A DNA stretch of 64,000 nt from JAAFHI01 sp039793685 (GCA_039793685.1 JBDRAL010000020.1:39001-103000); one strand, 5' to 3'. Positions 1 to 9,040 are shown, counted from the stretch's first letter. Made by a program: numbers and translations. Notes: generated by a model not told the origin, from the sequence alone.

Positions 1-118
1 CGCGGAGGGATTCCGGTCCGGAGTCTTCCTGCGCCAGCGCCAGCGCCGGAAGCGCGCCCACGCACAACGCAACGGCGGCGCACCGCAACAGTCTCCGGCC
101 TGGCTGAATCTGGTTCAT
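1..118 (-). CDS. Secreted protein, N-terminal fragment only
   Basis: An ATG read on the minus strand at 118 opens a frame that stays open to the left edge (39 codons). The encoded peptide starts MNQIQPGRRLLRC, continues with an Ala/Leu/Val-rich hydrophobic stretch and reaches ALALAQED. That is a typical Sec signal peptide (basic n-region, hydrophobic core, A-x-A site before Gln). The mature part lies outside the window, so no function can be given. The gene runs in the same direction as greA, which lies upstream of it. Confidence 0.7.
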   Translation of the reverse strand, partial: MNQIQPGRRLLRCAAVALCVGALPALALAQEDSGPESLR

Positions 119-222
119 GCGAAAAAACTTCAAAACGGTTCAGATTAGAAAAACGAAATGCGCCGAATAGTAAGGAAACGGCGCATTCCATGTCAATTTT
201 TATCCAGTTCGGTCCGGACGAT

Positions 223-699
223 CTAAGCGTCCTCATCGTCCACGTCATGAATGGTCTTGAGCTTCAGGATCTCGAAGTGACGGACGCCCTGCGGCGTCTG
301 GACATCCACTTCGTCGCCCTCCTGCTTGCCCATGAAGCCCTTGCCGATGGGCGAACTGGTCGAAATCAGCCCCTTTGCGACATCGGCTTCCTCGGGCATG
401 ACGAGCCGGTAGGTCACTTCGACATCCTTGTCGATGTCGAGCACGGTCAGCACCGAACCATACGCGGCACGGTCACGAGGCAAAAGGTCGAAATTGACCA
501 GCGCCAGATCGGCGAGCCGCTTGTGAAGCGCCCCGAGCTGGGCCTGTACATAACTCTGACGCTCGCGGGCGGCCTGATATTCGCCGTTTTCCCGCAAGTC
601 GCCGTGAGCCGCGGCCCGCTGCAATTCGCGGGGCAGGTCCACCTTCAACTCCTGCTCCAGTTTCCGAACTTCGGCTTCCAGTCGTTCCTTCACATTCAT
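223..699 (-). CDS. greA: Transcription elongation factor GreA
   Basis: GreA binds the RNA polymerase secondary channel and stimulates cleavage of backtracked transcripts. The N-terminal coiled coil carries the family signature AAAHGDLRENGEYQAARERQ, with the acidic tip residues D and E. The C-terminal half is the FKBP-like globular domain, with SPIGKGFMGKQEGDEV. I chose the ATG at 699 because GAGGTG lies 9 nt upstream and it gives 158 aa, the standard GreA length. A GTG at 711 would overlap that ribosome binding site. Confidence 0.96.
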   Translation of the reverse strand: MNVKERLEAEVRKLEQELKVDLPRELQRAAAHGDLRENGEYQAARERQSYVQAQLGALHKRLADLALVNFDLLPRDRAAYGSVLTVLDIDKDVEVTYRLVMPEEADVAKGLISTSSPIGKGFMGKQEGDEVDVQTPQGVRHFEILKLKTIHDVDDEDA

Positions 700-838
700 C
701 GCTACCGTCACCTCAAGAAAAATTCAGTCTTTTCGTTTCAAAAGAAAAAGGAATCCCCGACACGACAGGCGGTACAGCGAAACACAAAAGTACTGCCCAC
801 GCGTGCCTTTTTCTTGCAACTCCTACAATTTCACAGGC

Positions 839-867
839 TTGTGAGACGGAATTGAGTTGGCTATACT
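839..867 (+). promoter_or_regulatory. Candidate sigma70-type promoter
   Basis: TTGTGA at 839-844 and TATACT at 862-867 are separated by 17 nt. It would start transcription near 874 and give the PAS protein a leader of about 230 nt. The element match is good, but the assignment rests on sequence alone. Confidence 0.4.
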
Positions 868-882
868 CGGCCTAAAGCCGAG
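866..882. repeat. Perfect small hairpin
   Basis: CTCGGC (866-871) and GCCGAG (877-882) form a perfect 6-bp stem with a 5-nt loop. It lies at the predicted transcription start of the downstream gene. No U-tract follows, so it is not a convincing terminator. Confidence 0.4.
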
Positions 883-1102
883 AAATTCACATTCCGTCAC
901 TCCAATCCCTTGCCTGTTGCATTGCAACGCGGCTTCAGGCCAAGCGTACCGCCGGGAACCAAGGGTTTTTCGACCGCTTTCGGTCGCCGAGGTTTTTCAA
1001 CGCGGCGGTTGCCGAGACGGTCGCCGACTATAGCACACTCCCAGCCCCTGCAAGGGTGAAGTTCCGAGAACGCGGAGTCGTGGATTCGGGAACGAGACGC
1101 TG

Positions 1103-2971
1103 ATGAACTTACGCAATCTCGTGGATGCCATCCGGCGCAAGCCGGCCAGCGAAGCTTCGGCGGCACCGAACGCGGCCGAGGACCCGAGTTCGCCTCCACC
1201 GGTGGAGGTTGCCGACGTCGTCGCCGCCGCCGATACGCCGCTCGCACCACGGACCAGTCCCATCGTTCAATCGCTGCTTGGCGGATTCGCCACCGGGGAA
1301 CATCGCGCTCAGCGCCATTCCGGCGCGCTCCCGGCGCTTCCCCCACCCGAAATGATGCCGCCGCCCCCGATGCCGCAAATGCCGGCGCCCATGCCGCCGC
1401 CGATTCCCGCGTCGGCTCCGACGGCGAATCCGTTCGCCGAATTCGAGGCCGTCAACCGGAGTCTTTCCAACGGGGAGTTCGACACGCCGCCGCGTCCGGT
1501 GCCGCAGGTTCAGGTTGCCGAACCGCCACCGGTTCTGCCGCTGCCCCCGCCGCCGCCGCCCACCCCGACGTCCATTCAGCCGCCGCCGAATTCCTGGTTC
1601 GATGTGCCGCTCAGTCCGAATTCGGGCGAGCAGGTGCCGGCCCCTGAATCCCCCGGCTTCCCGTCATTTTCTCCGGAAACCTTTCAGCCGGTTCAGCCGT
1701 CACTGCCGCCCGTGGCAGCGGCCCCGGCCGTCGCACCGCTTCCAGCTTCTCCCCAGTCGCCGCCTCCGGTTCTCATCCCCGCGCCGCTCGTGCCGCCCGC
1801 ACCAATGCCCGCACCGATGGCGGAAGCGAGCGTACCGGAAAGCTTCCCGCTGTTTGTGAGCCATCTCGGACAGGCGACCACTCCCGGAGACGTGTTGCGG
1901 GGACTCGCCCAGGCGGCGCTCGACTGCCTCGGAGCCTCCCGGACCTTTCTCGTTCCGATTTCAACCGATGGCCAACCCGGTTCGGTCGAGGCCGGGTTCG
2001 GCGACGGCGCCGGACCGTTACGGGGGCTGGTTCTTTCAAGTGAATTCGTCAATCGGCTCATCAGTCACGCCAACCTTTTCTCCGATCCGAGCCTGATTGA
2101 AATGTCGCCGGGCCTGTCGCTGCTTCCACCCGAACATTTCGCCCCGGCGGAAGCCTATCTCGTTCTGGGGCCGCCGCCGTGGCCGACCGTCATCGGCGTT
2201 CAATGGAATGCCCCGCCATCCGACACGACCCGGACGTGGGCGAAAACGCTCGTTCAGTGTACGCGACTGGCATTTCAGCGGCTGACCGCGGCCCAGGCGC
2301 CCATCAGTCTGCCAGCCACCCCGAGTCAGGCGATGCCTGCCCCGCTGGCGATTGCGACCCGCGCGGGAATGCTCGCGGAGGCGATCTTCAACAAATTGAA
2401 CGAGGCGTTGATTCTGCTCGATCAGGACGGAATCATTCACGCGGTCAATCCGATGGCCGAATACGCGCTCAACTGCCTCAGCCCCGATGCCGTTGGGCGC
2501 CGGCTCTATGACGTGGGCCGCAAATACGGGACGACCAATGTCGAACTCTGGGAGCACCTCGCCACCTCCGACGAGGAACAGCAGTTCGCCGCCGAACTGC
2601 ATTTCGCCGACGGTCATGTCATGACCACCACGATTGTCGTCGTCGAGGTCCCGGCGCAGGCTCCGGCCTGGTCCGGCGGCCGGGCAATTGCCATCCGCGA
2701 CGTTTCCCACGTTCGGGCCGAAATCACTGCCTCTTTTGAAGAGAGCCTGCGGCACCACGAAGAAGCCGCGCGGGCCACGGCATCGGCGCTGCTCGTTTCG
2801 GAAGAAGAACTGGCCCGGATGCGAAATTCGCTCCAGATGGTTCTGGGCTTTTCGGAGCTGCTTCACCGCGGTGAGTACGGTGCGATGAACCCCCAGCAAT
2901 TCGAGATGTTCCGCAACATCGAACACCACGCGAAGGAAATGGCCGGACTGCTTGGGCTGGCTTCCGAATAA
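1103..2971 (+). CDS. Proline-rich PAS protein with degenerate histidine-kinase dimerisation domain
   Basis: The 622-aa protein has four regions. Residues 1-245 are low-complexity and Pro/Ala-rich, probably disordered. Residues 250-400 look GAF-like (weak). Residues 423-540 form a PAS domain (ALILLDQDGIIHAVNPMAEYAL). The C-terminus (about 565-622) resembles a HisKA helical hairpin (VLGFSELLHRGEYGAMNPQQF). The usual H-E-L-R-T-P box is replaced by ARMRNSLQM, so the phospho-acceptor His is absent, and no HATPase domain follows the hairpin. It is therefore unlikely to be an active kinase; a sensor or dimerisation scaffold is more plausible. The reading frame is intact with no sign of a frameshift. 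The start lacks a strong ribosome binding site. Neighbours give no functional hint. Confidence 0.8.
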   Translation: MNLRNLVDAIRRKPASEASAAPNAAEDPSSPPPVEVADVVAAADTPLAPRTSPIVQSLLGGFATGEHRAQRHSGALPALPPPEMMPPPPMPQMPAPMPPPIPASAPTANPFAEFEAVNRSLSNGEFDTPPRPVPQVQVAEPPPVLPLPPPPPPTPTSIQPPPNSWFDVPLSPNSGEQVPAPESPGFPSFSPETFQPVQPSLPPVAAAPAVAPLPASPQSPPPVLIPAPLVPPAPMPAPMAEASVPESFPLFVSHLGQATTPGDVLRGLAQAALDCLGASRTFLVPISTDGQPGSVEAGFGDGAGPLRGLVLSSEFVNRLISHANLFSDPSLIEMSPGLSLLPPEHFAPAEAYLVLGPPPWPTVIGVQWNAPPSDTTRTWAKTLVQCTRLAFQRLTAAQAPISLPATPSQAMPAPLAIATRAGMLAEAIFNKLNEALILLDQDGIIHAVNPMAEYALNCLSPDAVGRRLYDVGRKYGTTNVELWEHLATSDEEQQFAAELHFADGHVMTTTIVVVEVPAQAPAWSGGRAIAIRDVSHVRAEITASFEESLRHHEEAARATASALLVSEEELARMRNSLQMVLGFSELLHRGEYGAMNPQQFEMFRNIEHHAKEMAGLLGLASE

Positions 2972-3137
2972 TCGGACTGACCGGCAGAATTTCGGAAACT
3001 TTTCCGGCGCTTCGCCCCTCTTATCCCCAAACTACATATCGGAATCCGCTTTTTGATTTCATTCGATCACGCCCGGCGCTCCGGCCCCGGTCCGGCCGGG
3101 CGTGTGTCTCCTGGATTCCGCGGAGGAAAAAGCCTTT

Positions 3138-4679
3138 ATGCCGAGAACTCACCGTCCGTTGCGCGCGCTGGCGCTGCTCGTCCTGATCGCGTTCGTTTCG
3201 ACCGGTTTCGCTCCTGTATCGGCTCAGGAAAGCAGGGTCCACCCGGGAAAAACCGCCACGCCTCCGGTTTTCCCCGCCGGCCTGCCGAACCCGAACCCGC
3301 GCGTCACGCCGAAAATCGGCCCGAACGCCGTCCGGACCAACGCCGGATTCACCACCAACGCGATTCCCGCGAGCGACGACGGCTCGACGGCGGCGGTGAC
3401 GCTCCCCGTCCCGGTCAATTTCTACGGAACGACCTACCCGACGCTGTTCGTCAACACGAACGGCAACGTGACGTTCGACCAGGTTTTTTCGGCTTATACC
3501 CCGTCACCCCTGCAAACCACGGGGCGGGCCATCATTGCGCCGTTTCTCGCCGACGTCGACACGCGTAACGCCGCCTCGGCGCGGGTGACCTACGGTGCCG
3601 ATACCGTCAACGGCCGCGCGGCCTTCGGGGTCAACTGGGCCGGGGTCGGGTATTTCGACACGAAGGGCGACAAGCTCAACAACTTCCAGCTCGTCATCAT
3701 CGACCGCTCCGACACCGGGACGGGCAATTTCGACATCGAGTTCAACTACGACCGGATTGTCTGGGAAACCGGCGACGCGAGCGGCGGATCAGGCGGCCTC
3801 GGCGGGTCTTCGGCACGGGTCGGATTCTCCAACGGCTCGACGCGCGGTTTCGAAATCGTCAACTCGGCGCTTCCCGGCGCCTTTCTCGATTCCAACACGA
3901 CCACCGGACTGACCCGCGTCAGCCGGGGCACGACGCAACTCGGCCGCCAGATTTTTGCCGTCCGCGGGGGCAATCCGGGTAGCGGCACCGCCGCGACGCC
4001 GGGGCAGTACCGCCCGACCAACGGCTTCGTTTACGTCCGGAACACCAACGACACCGGCTTTGCCGATGCCGAATTCTTCTACGGAACGGCCAGCGACATT
4101 CCCGTCGCGGGCGACTGGGACGGCAACGGCACCGACACCATCGGCATTTTCCGCGCCGGGCAGTTTTTCCTGCGGAATTCGAACACCACGGGCTTCGCCG
4201 ATATTCAACTTGCGTTCGGGACCACTGGCGACGTTCCGATTGCAGGCGACTGGGACGGCGACGGCATCGACACCATCGGCCTGGTTCGGGGCAACACGGT
4301 CTTCCTGCGAAATTCAAACACGACCGGAGTCCCCGATGTCACGTTCGTTTACGGGTCGGCGGGCGACATTCCGATTGCGGGCGACTGGAACGGCGACGGC
4401 ATTGACACCATCGGACTGTTCCGGCCCACCAACGGATTCGTCTACCTGCGGAACACCAACACCACCGGCGTCGCCGACGTGGAATTTTTCTACGGTATCG
4501 CGGGCGACCGGCCCGTGGCGGGCGACTGGAACGGCGACAATATTGACACCATCGGCATTGTTCGTGGAAACCAGTGGTTCCTGCGCAATACGAACACCAC
4601 TGGCTTTGCCGACATCAACTTCGCCTACGGCACGACCACCGACCTGCCAATCGTCGGCGACTGGAATGGCCTGCCGTAA
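3138..4679 (+). CDS. Secreted nidogen-like protein with FG-GAP-type repeats
   Basis: The 513-aa protein starts at the ATG at 3138, preceded by GGAGG; the frame also extends upstream without a ribosome binding site. Residues 1-29 are a signal peptide ending in SA-QE. Residues 90-275 match a nidogen (NIDO) type domain (FYGTTYPTLFVNTNGNVTF and APFLADVDTR). Residues 296-513 are five tandem repeats of about 45 aa, each with LRNxNTTG, a YG turn and GDWDGDGIDTIG. The DxDxDG-like loops suggest calcium binding and a beta-propeller-like blade, as in FG-GAP/VCBS repeats. It is probably extracellular or surface-exposed, perhaps adhesive. The last repeat is truncated just before the stop. Confidence 0.85.
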   Translation: MPRTHRPLRALALLVLIAFVSTGFAPVSAQESRVHPGKTATPPVFPAGLPNPNPRVTPKIGPNAVRTNAGFTTNAIPASDDGSTAAVTLPVPVNFYGTTYPTLFVNTNGNVTFDQVFSAYTPSPLQTTGRAIIAPFLADVDTRNAASARVTYGADTVNGRAAFGVNWAGVGYFDTKGDKLNNFQLVIIDRSDTGTGNFDIEFNYDRIVWETGDASGGSGGLGGSSARVGFSNGSTRGFEIVNSALPGAFLDSNTTTGLTRVSRGTTQLGRQIFAVRGGNPGSGTAATPGQYRPTNGFVYVRNTNDTGFADAEFFYGTASDIPVAGDWDGNGTDTIGIFRAGQFFLRNSNTTGFADIQLAFGTTGDVPIAGDWDGDGIDTIGLVRGNTVFLRNSNTTGVPDVTFVYGSAGDIPIAGDWNGDGIDTIGLFRPTNGFVYLRNTNTTGVADVEFFYGIAGDRPVAGDWNGDNIDTIGIVRGNQWFLRNTNTTGFADINFAYGTTTDLPIVGDWNGLP

Positions 4680-4683
4680 AGAC

Positions 4684-4857
4684 AGTCCGGAGTCCGGAGT
4701 CGAGAGTCTGGAGTCAAAACCAAAGACACATCGACTTTTGGCGATTTACGGAAAAAGAAGAAAGAGTCCGGGAACCGTAAAATTCCCGGACTCTTTCCTA
4801 TTTTGACTCCAAGTTTTCAGTCCGGACTCCAGACTCTCGACTCCGGACTCCAGACTG
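4684..4857. repeat. Heptamer element, AGTCTGG family, inverted arms
   Basis: The left arm (4684-4715) is AGTCCGG, AGTCCGG, AGTCGAG, AGTCTGG. The right arm (4805-4857) carries the reverse-complement units (GACTCCA, GACTCTC, GACTCCG). The spacer contains a strong terminator hairpin. The element fills the gap between two convergent genes and starts 5 nt after the upstream stop codon. Confidence 0.9.
4761..4796. terminator. Bidirectional intrinsic terminator
   Basis: A perfect 14-bp stem (AAAGAGTCCGGGAA, 4761-4774, with its complement at 4783-4796) has an 8-nt loop. T-rich sequence follows on both strands. It sits between the convergent nidogen-like gene and HPPD gene, inside the arms of the heptamer element. 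Confidence 0.85.
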
Positions 4858-4859
4858 TT

Positions 4860-5966
4860 TTAAAGCGTTCCCCGCGCGGCCTGATCGCGCTCGATGGCTT
4901 CGAACAGGGCCTTGAAGTTGCCCTTGCCGAAGCTTTCGCTGCCCTTGCGCTGGATGATTTCGAAGAAGAACGTCGGACGGTCTTCAATCGGCTTGGTGAA
5001 GATCTGCAACAGGTAGCCGTTGTCGTCGTGGTCCACGAGGACGTTGAGCTTCCGCAGCGCCTCGACGTCTTCCGCGATGACGCCCACCCGTTCGGTCAGC
5101 GTGTCGTAGTAGCTGTCCGGCACGACCTGAAATTCGACGCCGTTGGCGCGCAACTGCGAAATCGCGGCCACGATGTCGGTCGTCGTGATGGCGATGTGCT
5201 GCACGCCGGGACACCCGTAAAAATCAATGTATTCCTCGATTTGCGAGCGCTTCTTGCCTTCCGCCGGCTCGTTGATCGGCAGCTTGATGCCGAGCGCCGG
5301 ACTCGCCATGACCTTCGAACGGAGCGCGGTGTAGTCGGTGCTGATGTCGTTTTCGTCGAAGTGCCGGAACTGGAAGAAACCGAACACGTCTTCGTAAAAC
5401 TTCACCCACGTTTCCATTTCGTTCCAGCCGACGTTCGCCACGATGTGGTCGATGCGGTGCAGGAACGTCTTGCTCGGTGACGGCATGTCAACCGCCTTGA
5501 AGCCCGGCAGCACCGGCGTGCCGTCCGCGCGCTCGACGAAACGATGCACCGTCTCGCCGTACGCCGCGATTTCCGCCACCGTGACGCCGTCCGCGCTCAC
5601 CGGTTCATGCAGCGCCTTCGCGCCGCGCGCCACCGCGAGTTCGAAATCCGCCGCCGCGTTCGGCGTCTTGAACGCCACCGCGTGGACGCCGTCGCCGTGC
5701 TTGCGGACGTGGTCGCAAATCGCGCTTTCGGGCGAGAGCGACGCCGTGAGAATGATGTTGATGGTGCCGTTCTTCAGCGCGTAGGACACCTTGTCGCGGA
5801 CGCCCGTTTCAGGACCGCGAAAACCCACGATGTCGAACCCGAAGGCGAAACGGAAGAAATAGGCCGCCTGCTTGGCGTTGCCCACGTAGTACTCGACGTG
5901 ATCGAAGTCGTTCACCGCGAGCGGCGTGACGGAATGGTGCGCGAGGGATTCTTTCGGAGCGGACAT
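4860..5966 (-). CDS. hppD: 4-hydroxyphenylpyruvate dioxygenase
   Basis: HPPD converts 4-hydroxyphenylpyruvate to homogentisate in tyrosine catabolism, using non-haem iron and O2. The 368-aa protein has two vicinal-oxygen-chelate halves. Iron ligands are visible in the C-terminal half: His in LHRIDHIVANV, His in GVQHIAITT and Glu in FFEIIQRKG. The C-terminal helix motif GSESFGKGNFKALFEAIERD is also typical. The ATG at 5966 is preceded by AAGGAG at 9 nt; a 53-codon upstream extension in the frame has no support. Homogentisate dioxygenase is not in the window. Confidence 0.95.
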   Translation of the reverse strand: MSAPKESLAHHSVTPLAVNDFDHVEYYVGNAKQAAYFFRFAFGFDIVGFRGPETGVRDKVSYALKNGTINIILTASLSPESAICDHVRKHGDGVHAVAFKTPNAAADFELAVARGAKALHEPVSADGVTVAEIAAYGETVHRFVERADGTPVLPGFKAVDMPSPSKTFLHRIDHIVANVGWNEMETWVKFYEDVFGFFQFRHFDENDISTDYTALRSKVMASPALGIKLPINEPAEGKKRSQIEEYIDFYGCPGVQHIAITTTDIVAAISQLRANGVEFQVVPDSYYDTLTERVGVIAEDVEALRKLNVLVDHDDNGYLLQIFTKPIEDRPTFFFEIIQRKGSESFGKGNFKALFEAIERDQAARGTL

Positions 5967-6135
5967 GCGGATGGACTCCTTGGAAAATAAAGGATGAATA
6001 CGAACGTATTCCTTCCACCATACTCCACATCGGACGGTTGAAAACGGGCCAATTTGTCGGATTACGCACGTTTTCCCCAGCCGTTGACGCGATTTCGCCA
6101 CCCGTTTGCGGCGGTCAGGCCGCAACGGATGGCGA

Positions 6136-6170
6136 AATTCTCAATTCTCCACTCTCAATTCTCAATTGCC
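6136..6170. repeat. Heptamer array, AATTCTC family
   Basis: Five consecutive 7-nt units: AATTCTC, AATTCTC, CACTCTC, AATTCTC, AATTGCC. The array ends exactly at the stop codon of the minus-strand amidohydrolase gene. The same family recurs in the opposite orientation at 57054-57081. Confidence 0.85.
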
Positions 6171-7526
6171 TTACTTCGCCGCGTCGAGCCAGTCGGCGAC
6201 CATGCCGGACATCGTCTTGACGCCGACCGCGATGGCGCGTTCATCCGGGTCGAACTCCGCCGTGTGAAGCAGCCCCGTCTTCCCTTCCGCCTTGTTGCCG
6301 ACGCCGAGGAAATAGAAGATCGCGGGCGCCCGGTTGGCGAAGTAAGCGAAATCTTCCGACACCATCTGCGCGCGGAACTGCTGGACGTTGCCCGCGCCGT
6401 TGATGCGCTGCATGGTCGGCAGCATCGCCTTCACGAGCGGCGTGTTGTTGGTCGTGACCGGCACGAACCGCTGGTAGTCGAGTTTGTACGACGCACCGAA
6501 GCTCTCGGTCACGCCCTTCAAAACCTGGTTCATCATCGGCTCGATGCGGTCGTGGACTTCCTCGCTGAGCGTCCGGACCGTGCCTTCCATCTGCACTTCG
6601 TCGGCGATGATGTTGAAACGGCTGCCGCCGCGGACGCTTCCGATGGAAATCACGAGCGGTTCCTGCGTGTCGATGCGGCGGCTGCGGATGGTCTGCAACT
6701 GTTCGATGGCGGTCGCCGCGACGACGATGGCGTCCACGCCCTGATGCGGGGCCGCGCCGTGCGAGCCTTTGCCCTGAATCGTGATGAGAAAACGGTCGGC
6801 GCTCGCCATGGCCGCCGATTCGCAGTAGCCGACCTGGCCGACTTCGAGAAACGGCATGCAGTGGAGGCCGAAAATCACGTCCGGCGCGGGATCGTCGAAC
6901 ACGCCTTCCTTCAACATCAGCGGCGCGCCGCCTTCCTCGCCGCGCGGCGGGCCTTCCTCGGCGGGCTGGAAGATGAACTTCACCGTACCGCGCAGTTCGT
7001 CCTTGTGCTTCGAAAGTAGTTCCGCGACGCCGAGGCCGACGGTCGTGTGGATGTCGTGTCCGCAGGCGTGCATGACGCCCTTGTTTTTCGACTTGAACGG
7101 CAGGTCGCGGCGTTCCTCGATGGGCAGGGCGTCCATGTCGGCGCGGACGGCGATGACCTTGCCGGGCAACTTGCCGCGCAGGATGCCGACGACGCCGTGA
7201 CGCGCGACATTCGTTTTGACTTCGAGGCCGAGCGCGCGCAGGCGGTCGGCGACGACCTTGCTCGTGCGTTCCTCGCGGTTCGAAAGTTCCGGATTGGCGT
7301 GCAGGTCGCGGCGCGTTTCGACGAGTTGCGAAAACATCGCCTGTGTTTCCGCGTCGAATTTGGTGTCGCGCGCGGTCGCGCCGGGGGGCGTCCCGAAAAT
7401 GACGGGCGCGGGTTTGGCTGACATAAAAACGCTCCTTCCGCCGAAACCGGCGAACGCGGCATAAAGAAAAAGGATGCCGAGAATCATCGTCTGGGCGCGA
7501 AAACGCTCGCCGCGTTGAAAAATCAT
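6171..7526 (-). CDS. M20-family metal-dependent amidohydrolase, exported
   Basis: The 451-aa protein belongs to the M20D/hippurate hydrolase-like group (N-acyl amino acid or indole-acetyl conjugate amidohydrolases). Metal-site motifs are RADMDALP, HACGHDIHTT and QPAEEGPPRGEEGG. A hydrophobic N-terminal segment (MILGILFLYAAFAGF) suggests a signal or membrane anchor, so it probably acts in the periplasm. The ATG at 7526 has GGAG 9 nt upstream and is preferred over the longer frame. The substrate cannot be read from the sequence. It follows the 100-aa gene and permease on the same strand, which hints at peptide or amide scavenging. Confidence 0.9.
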   Translation of the reverse strand: MIFQRGERFRAQTMILGILFLYAAFAGFGGRSVFMSAKPAPVIFGTPPGATARDTKFDAETQAMFSQLVETRRDLHANPELSNREERTSKVVADRLRALGLEVKTNVARHGVVGILRGKLPGKVIAVRADMDALPIEERRDLPFKSKNKGVMHACGHDIHTTVGLGVAELLSKHKDELRGTVKFIFQPAEEGPPRGEEGGAPLMLKEGVFDDPAPDVIFGLHCMPFLEVGQVGYCESAAMASADRFLITIQGKGSHGAAPHQGVDAIVVAATAIEQLQTIRSRRIDTQEPLVISIGSVRGGSRFNIIADEVQMEGTVRTLSEEVHDRIEPMMNQVLKGVTESFGASYKLDYQRFVPVTTNNTPLVKAMLPTMQRINGAGNVQQFRAQMVSEDFAYFANRAPAIFYFLGVGNKAEGKTGLLHTAEFDPDERAIAVGVKTMSGMVADWLDAAK

Positions 7527-7579
7527 CGTTTGTCGCTCCTTCACATTCTTTTCACGAAAATGGACGGGCAAACCGCCCG

Positions 7580-7882
7580 TTACGACTTGCCGAACAAACG
7601 CAGTACCCGCTTCCAGACGGACGGTGCGGGAATGTTGATGGGTTGAAGCAGTTCGGGAATGGGGGGTGGTTCATAAGTCGTCCGACCGCTGCTTCCACGA
7701 CCTTCGCGCAGACGCGCGGCCAGCCCCTCGGGTGGACGGGGCGCGGGCGACGGCGTTTCCTCAAAAGGAACCACCGGCGGCGCATCGGCAACCGGAACGG
7801 ACAGCGCCGCGACGACCTCGCCCGACGCGGGACGACGGCCCTCCGTCTTCTTCAAACGTGATTCTTCACCATTCGTCGGCAT
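7580..7882 (-). CDS. Hypothetical Pro-rich small protein
   Basis: This 100-aa frame lies between the permease and the amidohydrolase, on the same strand and with short gaps. The sequence is Pro/Glu/Arg-rich and probably disordered, ending in a basic amphipathic segment (APSVWKRVLRLFGKS) that could touch a membrane. No family is recognised. Support is only position, strand and codon character, and the ribosome binding site is weak. Confidence 0.5.
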   Translation of the reverse strand: MPTNGEESRLKKTEGRRPASGEVVAALSVPVADAPPVVPFEETPSPAPRPPEGLAARLREGRGSSGRTTYEPPPIPELLQPINIPAPSVWKRVLRLFGKS

Positions 7883-7921
7883 ACAACTTCAACCGCTTTC
7901 CTGAAAACAATGTCGTCGGTT

Positions 7922-8908
7922 TCACCCGACCTTGATGCGCGGGTCGAGTACCCGATAGAGCAGATCGGTCACGGTGTTGACCACCACATAGGTCAGCGCG
8001 ATGGCAAGCAGGTTGGCCTGAACCTGCTGGTATTCGCGCTCGTTGATGGCCCGGACGGTCAGTTCGCCCACGCCCGGTACGGAAAAAATCGTCTCGGTGA
8101 TGATCGCGCCGGTCAGGACAACCCCGAACTGCAACCCGATGATGGTCACGACCGGAATCATGCCGTTCTTTAAAACATGCTTGAAAAGAACGGTCCGCTC
8201 GGGCAGGCCCTTCGCTCGCGCGGTGCGGACGTAATCCTCGCCGAGTTCTTCCAGAACGCTCGACCGGACAAGCCGGGTCAGAATCGCCGACATCGCGAGG
8301 CCGAGCGTGAAGGCTGGCAGGACGAGATATTCGATGCCGCCGCTCCCAGAAACCGGAAACCAGCGCAGCCAGACCGCGAAAATCAGGATGGCGAGCGGTC
8401 CGAGGACGAAATTCGGCAGGGCGATGCCGCCGAGCGAAATGACCGAAACCGAGCTGTCGATCCATGTGCCGCGCTTGACCGCCGACAGCACCCCGAGCGG
8501 AATCGCCACCAGTACCGCGACGAGCATCGCCGCGCAGGCCAGCTTGAGCGTCATCGGGTAACGCTGGACGAGTTCCTGCGTCACGCTTTTCCCGCCGAAG
8601 GTCAGCCCGAAATCCCCGCGCAACAGTCCCCGGCTTTTATCCTCGACACCTTCCACTTTCGGCTGATTGGGCCGCGCGCCGATCCAGAGGCGGCGGTACT
8701 GTTCCATCAGCGGCAAATCCAGACCGTGGATGTGGCGCAGCCGACGGACGTCTTCCGGTCGCGCGTTGTCGCCGAGAAACATCACGACCGGGTCACCCGG
8801 TACGAGGTGAATCAGAACGAAGACGAGCGTCACCACCGCCCACATCACGGGCAGCGTGAGCAGAATGCGTTTTCCGATAAAAAGAAAAATCCGAAGGGCG
8901 AGCTTCAT
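7922..8908 (-). CDS. ABC transporter permease, OppB/DppB type
   Basis: This is an inner-membrane permease subunit of a peptide/nickel-type ABC importer. The 328-aa protein begins with a TM helix followed by HLVPGDPVVMFLG, diagnostic for the OppB/DppB family. It contains the ATPase-coupling EAA loop (EELGEDYVRTARAKGLPERTVLFKHVLKN) and ends DLLYRVLDPRIKVG. I chose the ATG at 8908 because family proteins start just before the first TM helix; no Shine-Dalgarno is evident. No partner permease (OppC), ATPase or binding protein is adjacent, so it is an orphan subunit here. Confidence 0.9.
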   Translation of the reverse strand: MKLALRIFLFIGKRILLTLPVMWAVVTLVFVLIHLVPGDPVVMFLGDNARPEDVRRLRHIHGLDLPLMEQYRRLWIGARPNQPKVEGVEDKSRGLLRGDFGLTFGGKSVTQELVQRYPMTLKLACAAMLVAVLVAIPLGVLSAVKRGTWIDSSVSVISLGGIALPNFVLGPLAILIFAVWLRWFPVSGSGGIEYLVLPAFTLGLAMSAILTRLVRSSVLEELGEDYVRTARAKGLPERTVLFKHVLKNGMIPVVTIIGLQFGVVLTGAIITETIFSVPGVGELTVRAINEREYQQVQANLLAIALTYVVVNTVTDLLYRVLDPRIKVG

Positions 8909-9040
8909 GCGGTTCGCGCGATCAATGAAAAGGAAGATTTCGGGAATGAATGTTCGACGGCCGGGAGTATACCAGACGAAAACCGGACCGCGCCTCATCG
9001 TCCGTACAAACCCCACCGTAAAAAGAATGGGGGGTCACGG

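Larger units (their letters stand above)
700..1102. other. Intergenic region between divergent greA and the PAS protein
   Basis: This 403-nt divergent spacer holds no convincing gene. It is AT-richer near greA (720-860), as expected for promoters. A plausible plus-strand promoter and a small hairpin are listed separately. Short frames between 897 and 1346 on the minus strand are shadows of the proline-rich coding sequence and its leader. Confidence 0.6.
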
